Below, one piece after another: positions 16,239 to 25,736 of a stretch of 52,833 bases of DNA. The stretch's first letter is position 1. Each line of letters opens with the position of its first letter. The notes under the pieces were generated by a model. It ran no database searches. It worked only from the letters and a program-made list of their open reading frames with translations, and had not been told where the DNA came from. A program made the position numbers and the translations under genes. The DNA is from Methanobrevibacter sp. (GTDB lineage Archaea > Methanobacteriota > Methanobacteria > Methanobacteriales > Methanobacteriaceae): the NCBI GenBank assembly GCA_017459665.1, contig JAFUCN010000032.1, positions 1 to 52,833 on the forward strand, in the 5' to 3' direction.

Positions 16239-17028
16239 GTTAATCGTTTCATTATTGGTTCTCATTATCGAATTTTTAGTTACATGCGGAGTTTTTGCCC
16301 TTTTGGTTTTTACTGTTAAATTCTCATATGACAAAATCAAGGATATTTCCTTTTTTAAAACATCCAGATTCTTTAATCCCAGCGAATATCTGCCGCAGGA
16401 AGAGGTATTATCCATAAGACAGCTATATTACCTGATAATGATAGTCATTCTCGTCATGAATATATTATATGTTGCTGTTGGCTGGCGTGATTCAGTCAAT
16501 CTCTTGATTTTTGATGTAATAGTTTCAATATATCTTGCAGTTCGTGTTGAAAGGGATTCATTTAAAAACATGCTGGTTCTGTTCTGTTTAGTTCCATTCG
16601 GGTCTCTATCCTATCTGATATTTTCAGAAACTGCACTTGTTTTAGTAGATATTCTTCATGTAATAGCATATCTTTACTTCATTAAGCACTATTACGGAAA
16701 ATTCGTTAAATATACTGAAGACAACAGTCTTGGAATAACAATAATGCTATTGTTCTTAATAATATTCGTCAGCTTTTTTGTTACAATTATCGTCGAAGAC
16801 GTATCTCCTATCAATTCCCTCGCTATGGTTTCCAATGCATTTACAAGTAACGGTTATGCTGTTTTAGGTCATTCAGCTATTGGAAAATTAAATTCATTAT
16901 TCCTGGTTTGGGCAGGTTTTATTTTGTCTAGCGTTGGTACTGCAACCTTGACTGTAGCTATCGTAATGAGAAATGTAAACGGTAAATTTGACCATCTTGA
17001 AGACTTGGTTAAGAAAAATAAGAAGTAA
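16231..17028 (+). CDS. Pore-loop ion-channel-like membrane protein, copy 2
   Basis: This is a tandem paralogue of the preceding gene with the same layout, 265 residues from the chosen start. It keeps the motif FFNPSEYLPQEEVLSIRQLYYL and the filter-like loop SNAFTSNGYAVLGHS before the last helix. GAGGGTGA just upstream is the ribosome site, so I choose the ATG at 16231; in-frame ATGs at 16225 and 16228 are also possible. The overlap with copy 1 suggests coupled translation and perhaps a heteromeric channel; that is an inference. The C-terminus is a short Lys-rich cytoplasmic tail. Confidence 0.65.
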   Translation: MYELIVSLLVLIIEFLVTCGVFALLVFTVKFSYDKIKDISFFKTSRFFNPSEYLPQEEVLSIRQLYYLIMIVILVMNILYVAVGWRDSVNLLIFDVIVSIYLAVRVERDSFKNMLVLFCLVPFGSLSYLIFSETALVLVDILHVIAYLYFIKHYYGKFVKYTEDNSLGITIMLLFLIIFVSFFVTIIVEDVSPINSLAMVSNAFTSNGYAVLGHSAIGKLNSLFLVWAGFILSSVGTATLTVAIVMRNVNGKFDHLEDLVKKNKK

Positions 17029-17029
17029 A

Positions 17030-18382
17030 ATGAATTCCAATATAGACTCAATTACAGGAAATCCCAGAAAAGCAATAAACAAGCTAGCTTTTCCAACAAT
17101 ATTTTCAATGCTTTTGATGTTTTTAAACAATCTGATAGACAGCTTTTGGGTTTCCGGAATTAATGAAAACGCACTTGCAGCACTTGGATTTATCTCACCA
17201 CTCTATTTAGTCATTATTGGTCTTGGAAGTGGTGTCGGGGCAGGTGCAAACTCGCTTATTTCAAGATATGTCGGAGCTCAAGAATTCGAGGATGCAAATA
17301 ATGCAGTAGTCCATTCATTTATCTTGATGGTGCTGGTTTCGATTGCTGTTTTAATTGTTGGGATTTTCTTTTTGGATGATTTGATAATGCTTCTTGGCGC
17401 ATCATCAGTCAGCACATATTGCCTGGATTATGGTCAGATAATATTTCTTTTAAATATCGCATTTCTTGCACCTAACGTTACAGCAAGCGTTTTTAGGGCG
17501 GAAGGAGATGTCAAAAGGGCAACAAATCCTCTGATATTGACTGCAATCTTAAACATGATTTTAGATCCGATTCTGATTTATGGTCTAAATCTGGGAATAT
17601 TCGGTGCCGGATTGGCTACGGTTATCGCATCATTTATAGGTTTTGTCTGGATGCTCTACTGGATTTATGTTAAAAAGGATACATTTTTTGAGTTTAAGCT
17701 CTCAAACTATAAACGCAAACTGGAAATTTACAAGGAAATTCTTGTCGTTTCGCTTCCTGCAGGAACAGAAGAGATAATATTTTCACTCGTGGCAATAATC
17801 TTGAATTATTTAATCATCACGACTGCAGGCGTCAGCGAAGTGGCATCATTTACAATAACCTGGAGATTTATTTCAATTGCATTTCTGCCGTGCATGGCAA
17901 TAGGAATTGCAACAATAACGGTTTCAGGTGTTGCCTATGGAGCCCGAAGCTGGAAAAACTTCAATGAAACAATAAAATACTCAACATTGCTCAGTTTGGC
18001 AATCACATTGTTGATTTGTGCAGTATTCTTTATTTTCGCATTTCCAATCTGTGAAATATTCAACTTCCAGGCGGGAAATTTGGCATTAGTGGACAGGTCT
18101 GCTGAAATACTTCAGATTCTGGTGTTTTATAATTTCTTGATTCCATTCGGTGCAACTGCAGCATATACTTATCAGGGTGTAGGTTCAGGTTTTAAGTCTT
18201 TAGGCTTGACAGTCTTAAGGGAGTTGGTCTTAAGCATGGCCTTTGCATACATTATGGGAATAATGCTTGGTATGGGAGTATTCGGAGTGTATCTTGGAGC
18301 AATAATTGGAATGAATATAGGATCATTGATTGGTTTTGTATGCATTTGGATATTCAATATGAAGTTTAAGAAAATGTGTTGA
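17030..18382 (+). CDS. MATE-family multidrug/sodium antiporter
   Basis: This 450-residue protein has twelve predicted membrane helices in two halves. MATE features include the opening NPRKAINKLAFPTIFSMLLMFLNNLIDSFWV and the second-helix region NENALAALGFISPLYLVIIGLGSGVGAGANSLISRYVGA. The matching second half (PAGTEEIIFSLVAII...AYTYQGVGSGFKSL) follows. MATE proteins expel cationic drugs or metabolites in exchange for Na+ or H+. The ATG at 17030 begins 1 base after the stop of channel copy 2. It is the last gene before the regulatory repeat array. Confidence 0.93.
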   Translation: MNSNIDSITGNPRKAINKLAFPTIFSMLLMFLNNLIDSFWVSGINENALAALGFISPLYLVIIGLGSGVGAGANSLISRYVGAQEFEDANNAVVHSFILMVLVSIAVLIVGIFFLDDLIMLLGASSVSTYCLDYGQIIFLLNIAFLAPNVTASVFRAEGDVKRATNPLILTAILNMILDPILIYGLNLGIFGAGLATVIASFIGFVWMLYWIYVKKDTFFEFKLSNYKRKLEIYKEILVVSLPAGTEEIIFSLVAIILNYLIITTAGVSEVASFTITWRFISIAFLPCMAIGIATITVSGVAYGARSWKNFNETIKYSTLLSLAITLLICAVFFIFAFPICEIFNFQAGNLALVDRSAEILQILVFYNFLIPFGATAAYTYQGVGSGFKSLGLTVLRELVLSMAFAYIMGIMLGMGVFGVYLGAIIGMNIGSLIGFVCIWIFNMKFKKMC

Positions 18383-18589
18383 GTATTACTTTTTAATTGA
18401 TTTTAAGGAATTTTGTATTACTTATCTAAAAGTATTACCTTTTTTTAATTTATTTAAGTATTAATTATTACTTTTTTGCTAGAATTCCAATTAGTATTAC
18501 TATTTTGTCAATTTAAAGGGTTTTAGTATTACTTTTTTTAGAAACACTTATATCATTTTTTATTACAAAATTTATTAATGTAGTAATAT
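18383..18589 (+). promoter_or_regulatory. Array of GTATTAC boxes, mostly ~32 bp apart, before the cobN-like operon
   Basis: GTATTAC occurs at 18383, 18415, 18432, 18494 and 18526. The weaker TATTAC occurs at 18466 and 18561, and the inverse GTAATA at 18583; most copies are followed by a T-run. The register is 32, 17, 33, 29, 32 and 34 bases, so most boxes are three helical turns apart on one DNA face. A TATA-like ACTTATATCA lies at 18546-18555 between the last two boxes. The same array precedes the DUF3344 gene, which suggests one regulator for both. Confidence 0.6.
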
Positions 18590-18639
18590 TTTTTTTTAGA
18601 AATTTGCTACAAATCTTTAAAGTTAATGAGGATTTTAAA

Positions 18640-21600
18640 ATGAATTTTTTTAGAAATAAAGAAAAAATTGTTTTTATACTTTTAATAATACTTTTATCAA
18701 GTATATCTTTTCATTTAGTTTTTGCTGAGGAAAACTGTACTGATAATAGTAATCACGATTCTTGTGACAATTTATTAAAAGTCAATGGCAATGACACTTC
18801 TAAAAAGATTCCAATTGATAATTCAAATGAGAATATTGCAGATTCTCAGAAAACTACTTTATTTATAATTAATGATAATCCTGGAGTAAACATTCTGGAT
18901 AAAGCTAGTCTGGAACTTTTCGAAGAAAATGACTTAAAAAATGTAAATATAATTATTAGAAGTGGTGACCAGGTTAAAACGATGAATGAAGATGAATTAA
19001 ATCATTATTTATACTCATGTGATGCTTTTGTAGGTGAGTGGATTAGCAGTGATGTGGATTCAGTTTTAACAAGCGTTTTAACAAAAAACCCTTCTTTATC
19101 AGACAAAAAGATGTTTTTAATTTTAGAACCTCCTTCTGGTAATTTAAATTCAGATTCAAGTTCAATTAACCTGATTAGGAATAATACCTTGAACTATGAA
19201 AAAATTTTCAAAACATATTCTAATGAAGAATTAATTAATTATTTTAAAAATACCAAAAGAGGAATTTCTTATTCAACGGTGTATAATTATTTAAATGCTG
19301 TTGGGTTGGATTTTAACTCATTTTTAAATCAAATGATTCTTTATAAAGATTTAAATGATAAAGATAATCTCAAAAATCAATTATTATATGTTTTAAATTA
19401 TTTGGGTTTTGATAAGGAATATAAAAATCCTAATTTTACTGGCAGTAAAACTTATGGAATTTATAGGGAAAGATGGTATTCACTAGATGAGTATATATCT
19501 ACATTTTTTAATTCATCAAATACTCGTACAGTAGGTATTTTGGAAAGTACAATGTATATTGAATCCCAGCAATTGCACACTTGTTATTCAATCATCGAAT
19601 CATTAGAGGCAAGAGGATATAATGTTATTCCTGTCTTTGCTGCAGGAGGTTCTGCTGAACAGTTATCTGTCATGATTGAATCATGGACAAGTGCGGGAGG
19701 AGACATTGCAGGATTTTTGGCTAATTCTTCAGCTTATGATGTTTATGTTGATGCAATTGTATCTATGGTTGCCTATGGTGTTGGTGGAGAAAACTTCACA
19801 AAGGCAACTTCATTTTTTGAAGAGGCTGGGGTGCCTGTTTTTCGTGCAGTACACTCAGATTATGTTTCAAATGAGCAATGGGAATTAGGTTCTACTGGTC
19901 TTACAACCGAAAAAAGTGATAAATGGTGGCACATTACCATTGCTGAAACTCAGGGAATAATTGATGCAACATTTATTGGAGGCGCTTCAAGTTATATTTC
20001 AAATTTGACAGGTGCTAAAATTACCACTTACATTTCTCATAAAGGAAATATTGAGCTTTTAGCAGATAGGATTGACTCTTGGGTTGATTTGAAATATACT
20101 CTTAATGAAGATAAACTAATTTCAATAATCTATTATAATTATCCTCCTGGAAAGCAAAATATCGGTTCAAGTTACCTGGATACAATTAAAAGTATCTATA
20201 ATATGCTTTATACCTTGAAAAGTGCAGGATACAATGTTGGAGATTTACCAAATAATATATCTGAACTTGAAGACATGATAATCTCTTGCGGTATTAACGT
20301 AGCTACTTGGGCACCGGGTGAGCTTGAAAAATTGGCTAATCGCAGTGGAGTTGTATTGCTTCCTGTTGAAGAATATACTAATTGGTTTAATTCACTTGAT
20401 GACATTGTTAAAATTCAAGTGACAAATGGAAGTGTAGCATATATTGGTGAGTTAACCAAAAGAGCTGTTGAACTAAATTATACAGTAACAATCTCAGATA
20501 CTATTGATGACTGGTTCAATCAGATTATTGCTCTTCTTCCAGAAGAAAAATCAGCCAATGCTAAGGAAGTTTTAGAAAATATTGTAAACGCATTGAAAAA
20601 TTATGCCAAATCCCAAAATCAAGATTATTATAAGTTATATTTAAAGTATTTCGATGAATTTAAGCAATTAAACATTTCAGGATTAAATGGTTGGGGTGAA
20701 GCTCCAGGCAATGTCATGGTAGTAAACAGGAATGGTACTAATTACTTTGTAATTCCCGGTTTGACGTTTGGAAATGTATTCATTGCCCCAGAACCTCAAA
20801 GGGGATGGGAATCAGATATTGAAAACTTATACCATTGTACTGCCGTTGCTCCAACCCATCAATATTTGGCGGCATATTATTATATGCAAACCCGCTATTC
20901 AAATTCAATGGTTTTTGTAGGAAGACATGCAACACATGAATGGTTACCTGGAAAGGAAATTCTTTTATCATCAACTGATTACGGTTCTATTGTCGTGGGT
21001 GATGTGCCTCAACTATATTTCTATATTAGTGATGGTTTGGGTGAAGCTATTCAGGCTAAAAGAAGAGGTTTTGCAGTAATTATTTCACATTTAACCTCTC
21101 CAATGGCATTTACACATTTGTATGGTAACCTAACAGTTTTAGCTAGTTTAGTTAATGATTATGATAATGCAAATAATGTACAAAAAACAGAAATTTCTCA
21201 AAATATTCGAGATTTAATAGTTGATAATGATTATTTAACTAATTTAGGACTTAATAAAACTGGAATTAAAAGCATATCTGATGAATTATTGATTCAAAAG
21301 ATTAATACTTTTCTTAAATCAACTCAGGATACATTATATCCTTTAGGGCTTCATGCTTTAGGTGAGGCTTGGAGTGAAGCGGATTTGGCCAATACTGTTA
21401 GTGCAATGTTGGCACATGATTTGGTGATGGAAAACAATCAGGGCACACTTAATCTATTCAGCGAACTTTCTAAAATTTATTATTCAAAAGATTATGATGT
21501 TTTGTCTGCTTTTGAAAGGGAATTTATAATGAATAAATCTTATGATATTTGCAAAGCTTTGATTTACTGGGATGTGAATACAGTAAACTCAGTTTTAATA

Positions 21601-23703
21601 AGTGAAAATGCTAAATTTAATGATACTAATTTATTAGCTTGCATTAATCTTGCAAAAACATACATTGATTTGATTAATCAAAGCATATCTTGTGAACTTG
21701 ATTCAATGATTAATGGATTAAATGGTAGGTACATTCCAGTAAGTGAAGGTGGAGAGATTGTTGTAAAACCAACTGTTCTTCCAACAGGTGGAAACATGTT
21801 CCAGGACCAATCAAGTGAGCTTCCAACTCAGGATGCCTGGAATTATGCTAAAAATCTTGCTTTATTAACATTGGCTGACTTAAATGATACAACTGAAAAG
21901 GTTATCATGGGTATTTGGTGTGTAGAAACGGCTAGGGATGATGGTGCACTTGTTTCAACAGTTCTTTATTTGCTTGGAATGAAGCCTGTTTGGACAGATT
22001 CTTCAAGTGCAGGTTATGATGATGAAGGAAATCCTACTGGTAAGAAAGTTGGTTCAATGCCTGAAGTTATTAAACTTGAGGATTTAACCCGTCCAGATGG
22101 ATGGGACAAAAAAAGAATTGATGTAACAGTAATTACTAGTGGTCTATTCAGGGATTTATATTCATCTCAATCTATTCTTTTAGACAATGCTTTTCGAGTT
22201 ACATTGGCAAGATCATACTTCAATTTAATTAATAATAGAACATTAATGAACAGTGAACATGGTAAAGAACTAAAAGAAGCTCTTGAAGGTGTTGTCGGTG
22301 GAATAAATTATTATGGTGTTTCATCAGAACCATTGGATTCCAATTATGTTGCCCAACATTGGATTGAAGATTGTTTATATTATTTAAGCGTAGGATATAA
22401 TGCATCTTACGCAGGTGAATGTGCGATTACTCGGATTTTTGCTCCTCCAAATGGGGATTATGGTGCTGGAATCTCAAAATTGGTATCAATGTCATGGACA
22501 TGGAATGATACTGATGAATTGGCTCAGTTTTACTTGGGTAGAATGGGAAACATGTATTCTAAAAACTACTGGGGAGATACAAATCCATTAGTTTTCATTA
22601 GAGCATTATCCAATTCAGACACTATTGTCACCAGTCGTAATACAAACCAGTATGGTGTTTTAGACAACGATGATTTCTTTGATTACTGGGGCGGTTTATC
22701 AATGGCAGTTGAAAACGTGTCTGGTAAATCTCCTAAGATGAATGTATTGATGTATGCGGATAAAAATAATGCATATATCTCATCTTTAGAAGAGGTAATG
22801 TATAAAGAAATAGCTGCAAGGTATGACAATCCAAATTGGATTAAAGGAATGATGAATGAAGGCTATAGTGGGGCTCGTTACATGTCAAATAAATTTGTAA
22901 GTAATTTGTATGGTTGGCAAGTAACAAGACCAACTTCGGTTTCAAATGACTTATGGAATAGAGTGTATGATACTTATTATAAAGATAAATATGGATTAGG
23001 AGTTAAAGATTGGTTGGCAAGTGGAAATAATGCATATTCACTTATTTCCATGAGTGGGACAATGTTAACAGCTATTCATGAAGGCTATTGGGAAGCTAGT
23101 GATGCGACATTAAGTGATATTGCAAATACTTGGGCTCAGGCAACTGTGAAAAATGGAGTTGCGTGCTGTGATTGTAGTTGTGGTAATATTGCTATGATGC
23201 AATGGGCAGTTCAATATGTAAATCCGGATATTTTGGCTCAATTACTTCCTAAATTGTATGATGCAACTCAGAATCCTGTATTTATGAATAATTCTCAAAA
23301 TATTCAACCTGAAACTGATGTAGATCCTTCAAATTTCGACCCTTCAACTCCAAATCCTGGAAAAGGTTCAACTTCAAGCTCAACAATATCTTCTAATTCA
23401 ACTACTACCAACAATCAGTATTCTCAGAGCAATGCAAATTCAAATGGGGATGCTGTTTCTGATGTGGGGGATAGTAGTTCTTCTGGAGATGTTGGAAGTT
23501 CATCAATGGAAGGTGCTGACGTAAAGAAATCCATTGAAATCAATCCTGTCACTCAGCAATCCGCAAGTGAAGTTGGTATGTCTTTAATTGCAGTTTTAGG
23601 AGTCATATGTTTAATTCTTATAATTGGAGTCGGTTACTTTAGAGATAAAGATGAAAATAAAAAATCAAATAATTTGGATGAATTATTCAATGAGAAACTA
23701 TGA
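18640..23703 (+). CDS. Secreted, membrane-anchored CobN-like chelatase (CobN/BchH family)
   Basis: This 1687-residue protein has the length and core of CobN/magnesium-chelatase H proteins, including VGRHATHEWLPGKEILLSS, DGLGEAIQAKRRGFAVIISH and GWGEAPGNVMV. Unlike biosynthetic CobN it starts with a signal peptide (IVFILLIILLSSISFHLVFA). It ends with a Ser/Thr/Asn-rich linker, one membrane helix (about 1645-1668) and a charged Lys-rich tail, so the chelatase body faces outside. The start is ATG 18640 behind a TGAGG site. It leads an operon with DUF2162, ExbB-like and DUF2149 genes, so I infer energy-driven handling of a metal or corrin/tetrapyrrole at the surface rather than cobalamin synthesis. 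Confidence 0.85.
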   Translation: MNFFRNKEKIVFILLIILLSSISFHLVFAEENCTDNSNHDSCDNLLKVNGNDTSKKIPIDNSNENIADSQKTTLFIINDNPGVNILDKASLELFEENDLKNVNIIIRSGDQVKTMNEDELNHYLYSCDAFVGEWISSDVDSVLTSVLTKNPSLSDKKMFLILEPPSGNLNSDSSSINLIRNNTLNYEKIFKTYSNEELINYFKNTKRGISYSTVYNYLNAVGLDFNSFLNQMILYKDLNDKDNLKNQLLYVLNYLGFDKEYKNPNFTGSKTYGIYRERWYSLDEYISTFFNSSNTRTVGILESTMYIESQQLHTCYSIIESLEARGYNVIPVFAAGGSAEQLSVMIESWTSAGGDIAGFLANSSAYDVYVDAIVSMVAYGVGGENFTKATSFFEEAGVPVFRAVHSDYVSNEQWELGSTGLTTEKSDKWWHITIAETQGIIDATFIGGASSYISNLTGAKITTYISHKGNIELLADRIDSWVDLKYTLNEDKLISIIYYNYPPGKQNIGSSYLDTIKSIYNMLYTLKSAGYNVGDLPNNISELEDMIISCGINVATWAPGELEKLANRSGVVLLPVEEYTNWFNSLDDIVKIQVTNGSVAYIGELTKRAVELNYTVTISDTIDDWFNQIIALLPEEKSANAKEVLENIVNALKNYAKSQNQDYYKLYLKYFDEFKQLNISGLNGWGEAPGNVMVVNRNGTNYFVIPGLTFGNVFIAPEPQRGWESDIENLYHCTAVAPTHQYLAAYYYMQTRYSNSMVFVGRHATHEWLPGKEILLSSTDYGSIVVGDVPQLYFYISDGLGEAIQAKRRGFAVIISHLTSPMAFTHLYGNLTVLASLVNDYDNANNVQKTEISQNIRDLIVDNDYLTNLGLNKTGIKSISDELLIQKINTFLKSTQDTLYPLGLHALGEAWSEADLANTVSAMLAHDLVMENNQGTLNLFSELSKIYYSKDYDVLSAFEREFIMNKSYDICKALIYWDVNTVNSVLISENAKFNDTNLLACINLAKTYIDLINQSISCELDSMINGLNGRYIPVSEGGEIVVKPTVLPTGGNMFQDQSSELPTQDAWNYAKNLALLTLADLNDTTEKVIMGIWCVETARDDGALVSTVLYLLGMKPVWTDSSSAGYDDEGNPTGKKVGSMPEVIKLEDLTRPDGWDKKRIDVTVITSGLFRDLYSSQSILLDNAFRVTLARSYFNLINNRTLMNSEHGKELKEALEGVVGGINYYGVSSEPLDSNYVAQHWIEDCLYYLSVGYNASYAGECAITRIFAPPNGDYGAGISKLVSMSWTWNDTDELAQFYLGRMGNMYSKNYWGDTNPLVFIRALSNSDTIVTSRNTNQYGVLDNDDFFDYWGGLSMAVENVSGKSPKMNVLMYADKNNAYISSLEEVMYKEIAARYDNPNWIKGMMNEGYSGARYMSNKFVSNLYGWQVTRPTSVSNDLWNRVYDTYYKDKYGLGVKDWLASGNNAYSLISMSGTMLTAIHEGYWEASDATLSDIANTWAQATVKNGVACCDCSCGNIAMMQWAVQYVNPDILAQLLPKLYDATQNPVFMNNSQNIQPETDVDPSNFDPSTPNPGKGSTSSSTISSNSTTTNNQYSQSNANSNGDAVSDVGDSSSSGDVGSSSMEGADVKKSIEINPVTQQSASEVGMSLIAVLGVICLILIIGVGYFRDKDENKKSNNLDELFNEKL

Positions 23704-23744
23704 TTAATTCATTTATTTTTTATTTTTTAAATGAGGGAATATGA

Positions 23745-24452
23745 ATGGAAGTTATTAATTTATTATGGCAGTTGGGAATATTATCTGCTGTTTTAATCTT
23801 TGGAATTAAATTGGGTCTTGCAACAGGTCTTGCTAATATGTCAAAAAGATATTTGGCATTGGTTTCAATTGGTTATGGTGGTGGTGTTTTAGTATTAACT
23901 GAAATATCTTCTTTTTACACAGCTCAAATAACAGATTTAATTTATACTTATAATTTTGAATTTTTCTTAATTATGGCAGTTATTATGATTTTGGCAGGAA
24001 TATTCACAATAAGAGAATATAAAGTTTTTGAAAAAAATACAACAGCGGCTACCTGTATGGCAGTTGTGGCTCCATGTCCATGCTGTTTTGGATCTATTAT
24101 TGTAAGTATTATGTTAGTGGCTCCAACTGTTGGTTTGGGACTTATGAATTTAAGTGTTATTGTTGCAATAGCTTTAGTTTTAACTATTATCATAACTTAC
24201 TTTGCTTCAAATTATCTTGTCAGATTTATTAACAAACCGTATCCTATAGTTTTAGGAAATTTCATGTTCTTTTTGGGAATTTACTTTTTATTGTCCGCTT
24301 TATTTTTACCGAACATTACTGCATTGTTGCAAAATCCAATGGATGCAATTACAATAGCTTCTCCAGAATATGTTTTAGTGGTTTTAGGTTTGGTGTTGAT
24401 GATAATGTTTTTAGGTGGTTTTTACTTTAAAAATAATAGTTATTTAGATTAA
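23745..24452 (+). CDS. DUF2162 membrane protein, putative transporter
   Basis: This is a 235-residue integral membrane protein with about six helices. Its striking feature is the membrane motif CMAVVAPCPCCFGSIIVS (about residues 103-120), with four cysteines that could bind or pass a soft metal. Similar helix-Cys arrangements occur in DUF2162 family proteins, which are predicted transporters found beside ExbB-like and CobN-like genes in methanogens and sulfate reducers. It lies 41 bases after the chelatase gene with a TGAGGG ribosome site and 12 bases before the ExbB-like gene. The transported substrate is unknown. Confidence 0.75.
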   Translation: MEVINLLWQLGILSAVLIFGIKLGLATGLANMSKRYLALVSIGYGGGVLVLTEISSFYTAQITDLIYTYNFEFFLIMAVIMILAGIFTIREYKVFEKNTTAATCMAVVAPCPCCFGSIIVSIMLVAPTVGLGLMNLSVIVAIALVLTIIITYFASNYLVRFINKPYPIVLGNFMFFLGIYFLLSALFLPNITALLQNPMDAITIASPEYVLVVLGLVLMIMFLGGFYFKNNSYLD

Positions 24453-24464
24453 TGGTGATGTTAT

Positions 24465-25109
24465 ATGGTGGCAACAATTCCTGGAAGTGAAATATTAACA
24501 TCTGGTTTAAATATGATTGCGCAGAGCTTGCAGATTCCAGTAATCATATTTTTAGTTATCTTTGCATTTTTTGCTATACTAGTGTTGGGTAGTCTTATAT
24601 CCGAGTATACTTCTCGTAAGAAAGTCACACCAGATACGCTTGAAAAGTTGATTTATGCAATATCTAAGGCAAATTCTTCTGATGAGTTAATGAATATTAT
24701 TAAAAATGCAAGACTTTATGAAAACCAAAAGGTTGTTTTAGTTAAGGTATTGCGTGCAGAATCTTTAACTATTGATACAAGACAAACCCTTGCACGTAAA
24801 CTAATTGAATTTGAAGAAACAAAACTTGGAAAAACAATTGAGAGAACTGATATTGTAACTCGTATCGGTCCGACTTTAGGTCTAATGGGTACATTAATTC
24901 CAATGGGTCCTGGACTTGCTGCTTTAGGTGCTGGTGATGTAAATACATTGGCTAGCGCTATTATTGTTGCATTCGATACAACTGTTGTAGGTATCGGTGC
25001 TGGTGCTGTTGGTTATTTTGTATCAAAAATCAGGCGCAGATGGTATGAAGAGGATTTATCTAACTTGGATGCTTTAGTTGATGCTCTTTTGGATAAATTA
25101 AAACATTGA
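24465..25109 (+). CDS. MotA/TolQ/ExbB proton-channel family protein
   Basis: At 214 residues it has an N-terminal helix (VIIFLVIFAFFAILVLGSLI, about 25-44), a cytoplasmic helical stretch, and the family signature IGPTLGLMGTLIPMGPGLAALGAGDVNTLASAIIVAFDTTVVGIGAGAVGYFV with two more helices. This is the ExbB/TolQ/MotA pore, which couples proton (or sodium) flow to work in the envelope. There is no outer membrane here, so the partner is presumably the extracellular CobN-like or DUF3344 protein. It is 13 bases before the ExbD-like DUF2149 gene. Confidence 0.9.
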   Translation: MVATIPGSEILTSGLNMIAQSLQIPVIIFLVIFAFFAILVLGSLISEYTSRKKVTPDTLEKLIYAISKANSSDELMNIIKNARLYENQKVVLVKVLRAESLTIDTRQTLARKLIEFEETKLGKTIERTDIVTRIGPTLGLMGTLIPMGPGLAALGAGDVNTLASAIIVAFDTTVVGIGAGAVGYFVSKIRRRWYEEDLSNLDALVDALLDKLKH

Positions 25110-25122
25110 TTGGAGCTTTTTT

Positions 25123-25458
25123 ATGGTTAGGCGAAAATGTAAAAAAAGATTTAGTGAAGGAGAAGAAGATCCGATGGCTGGAACCACCAATCTTGTTGAT
25201 GCTATGCTTGTTATAGCAGTCGGATTTTTAATCTTTGTTGTAATCAGTTGGAACATGCAAAGTGTCGTATTTTCAGATACATCACAAGATCAAAGCAAAG
25301 CTATTGAAGATTCTCATGCAGAAATTACTGAAGTGACTGAAGGTCAGGAGTTAAATGATACTCCAGAGTCTTCTGATAGTTCTGGTCAAGGTTATATGGA
25401 AATGGGTAAAGTTTACAAAGACCCGTCGACGGGTAAGTTGATAATGGTTGAAGGATAA
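25123..25458 (+). CDS. DUF2149 ExbD/MotB-like single-pass membrane protein
   Basis: The 111-residue product has a positively charged N-terminus, one helix (NLVDAMLVIAVGFLIFVVIS, about 23-42) with an Asp at its start as in the ion-binding helix of ExbD/MotB, then an extracellular acidic domain ending YKDPSTGKLIMVEG. DUF2149 proteins are regular neighbours of ExbB-like genes in archaea. It is presumably the stator partner of the preceding ExbB-like channel. It is the last gene of the operon, and the DUF3344 promoter array follows directly. Confidence 0.8.
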   Translation: MVRRKCKKRFSEGEEDPMAGTTNLVDAMLVIAVGFLIFVVISWNMQSVVFSDTSQDQSKAIEDSHAEITEVTEGQELNDTPESSDSSGQGYMEMGKVYKDPSTGKLIMVEG

Positions 25459-25475
25459 TATGTGGTAGATAAAAA

Positions 25476-25620
25476 GTATTACTTTTTATTTTTTTATTTT
25501 TCAATTATTATTACTTTTTTCATGTTTTTCTGTTATTGAGTATTACTTTTTTAAAAAAATAATACTTTTCACTTCTTTTTTAGCAATTTAGTAATAAGAT
25601 AATCTTTATATTGTTATTAC
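25476..25620 (+). promoter_or_regulatory. Second GTATTAC array with 32-bp period, before the DUF3344 gene
   Basis: GTATTAC at 25476, TATTAC at 25509 (in register with a box start at 25508) and GTATTAC at 25540 are exactly 32 bases apart. The inverse GTAATA follows at 25591 and TATTAC at 25615, round a TATA-like CTTTATATTG at 25603-25612. Order and spacing mirror the array before the CobN-like gene. Confidence 0.6.
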
Positions 25621-25736
25621 TACTTCATTAACATTAAGGTTATTTTATTTAAAGGTATATCATGTTCAAATTCAAAAGAATCATCTTTTATTTCTTTTCC
25701 TTTAAATTAAATACCTAAAAATAATTGTGGGATATT

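Noticed and set aside
18383..18589. GTATTAC array as a CRISPR-like repeat array
   Set aside because: The repeated word is only 7 bp plus a T-run, spacing varies, and no cas gene is present.
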